A model generated the notes under the pieces. It was not told the DNA's origin, made no database searches, and saw nothing but the letters and a program-made list of their open reading frames with translations. A stretch of DNA of 64,000 nt from Bacteroidota bacterium. GTDB lineage: Bacteria; Bacteroidota; Rhodothermia; Balneolales; Balneolaceae. The stretch is taken from assembly GCA_009909035.1 (NCBI GenBank), contig JAAAOB010000027.1:17594-81593 (forward strand). The letters run 5' to 3'. A program made the position numbers and the translations under genes. Positions 63,627 to 64,000 of this stretch are shown piece after piece (the stretch's first letter is position 1; every line of letters starts with the position of its first letter).

Positions 63627-64000
63627 ATGCAGCGAAAAGATTTTTTCAAAACGATAAGTGCCGGAGCCGCAGGTTTTGCCGGGCTTTCATCCCTTACCAG
63701 TTTTCTTAAGCCTTTTGTCGGTCCGGACTCTGGAAACAGGGCGAGTTATGCCTGGGTTTCAAATCATGAAGGGAGCGATGACGAACTCAAACAGAGACTT
63801 GAGAACCTGAAAAAAGCGGGACTTAACGGTATTTTGCCATCCGGTAACTATGAAAAGTGGCTGAGGTTGAGTGAAGGGTTCGACCTGGACGTGCACGCCT
63901 GGTTTGTTACACTGCAGCGAGGCGGTGATGATTATTTGATCAACAACCACCCGGAGTGGTTTATGGTAAACCGAAACGGCGAATCCTCCGTTGACAGGCC
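63627..64000 (+). CDS. Tat-exported putative glycosidase (GH10-like/GHL10), partial
   Basis: The first 124 codons of a gene running off the window. Tat-like leader QRKDFFKTISAGAAG, then AWVSNHEGSDDELKQRL, LKKAGLNGILPSG and later VHAWFVTLQRGGDDYL, NNHPEWFMVNRNG. The alternation of a secreted start, a barrel-like first strand with helix and the HAWF...HPEWF pattern resembles family-10-like glycosyl hydrolases (GHL10/YngK type), but the catalytic end is outside the window. It lies 56 bp after the CBM9-like gene, so the two are probably one unit. Confidence 0.65.
   Translation, partial: MQRKDFFKTISAGAAGFAGLSSLTSFLKPFVGPDSGNRASYAWVSNHEGSDDELKQRLENLKKAGLNGILPSGNYEKWLRLSEGFDLDVHAWFVTLQRGGDDYLINNHPEWFMVNRNGESSVDR

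Overview
The window looks like chromosomal DNA from a marine or halophilic member of the Balneolota/Rhodothermota-Bacteroidota group. This is an inference from gene content: a SusC/SusD pair, a large TonB-dependent receptor, VCBS/ASPIC lipoproteins, a secreted metzincin of the DUF5117 type, an isolated atpD-atpC pair, a bacterial SLC12-type cation-chloride transporter, and many Tat- or lipobox-bearing exported proteins. No rRNA, tRNA or CRISPR array was recognised.

Layout. 1-7.1 kb: the start of a FAD-dependent oxidoreductase, sppA, an MBL hydrolase, an acyltransferase, a decayed patch (IS66 transposase remnant plus a topoisomerase-type zinc-ribbon remnant), then three exported or membrane proteins of unknown role, one with an HExxH motif. 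7.1-8.4 kb: an AT-rich patch with a short inverted-repeat element, a truncated tyrosine recombinase and a methyltransferase. 8.4-14 kb: an SDR, a membrane protein and two double-SnoaL paralogues facing an HxlR regulator, then an AraC regulator and an exported cupin. 14.1-20.4 kb: a small secreted protein, an MTA-phosphorylase-like/MTR-kinase-like bicistron and a YnjBCD-type ABC importer with split permeases. 20.5-27.3 kb: a nested repeat element, a TonB receptor, a DUF2064 protein and the SLC12-type transporter. 27.4-28.9 kb: gene relics (GH2 fragment; a DUF3800 gene split by a 106-bp MITE). 29.2-39.1 kb: a SARP/TPR regulator, an exported lipoprotein, and a TetR-controlled RND efflux operon with two candidate operators. 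39.1-42.7 kb: a truncated NmrA-like gene, small membrane proteins with a winged-helix regulator, a complete IS30-family element and a repeat-rich spacer. 42.9-53.5 kb: metzincin, atpDC, rsmB, valS and an aspartylglucosaminidase-type hydrolase. 53.6-64 kb: a VCBS/ASPIC lipoprotein, SusD and SusC, a CBM9-like protein and a Tat-exported putative glycosidase, which together look like a glycan-use locus.

The most unusual material is the small mobile DNA. One family of short elements has the terminal repeat AGTCATCGGATGAGT; its copies sit at 7.1 and 20.5 kb, with decayed versions at 39.6 and 40.25 kb. Its insertions or rearrangements coincide with truncated genes. A second, unrelated MITE has split the DUF3800 gene so cleanly that the pre-insertion reading frame can be rebuilt. 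A third ~86-bp module lies both inside the 20.5-kb element and next to the IS30 element.
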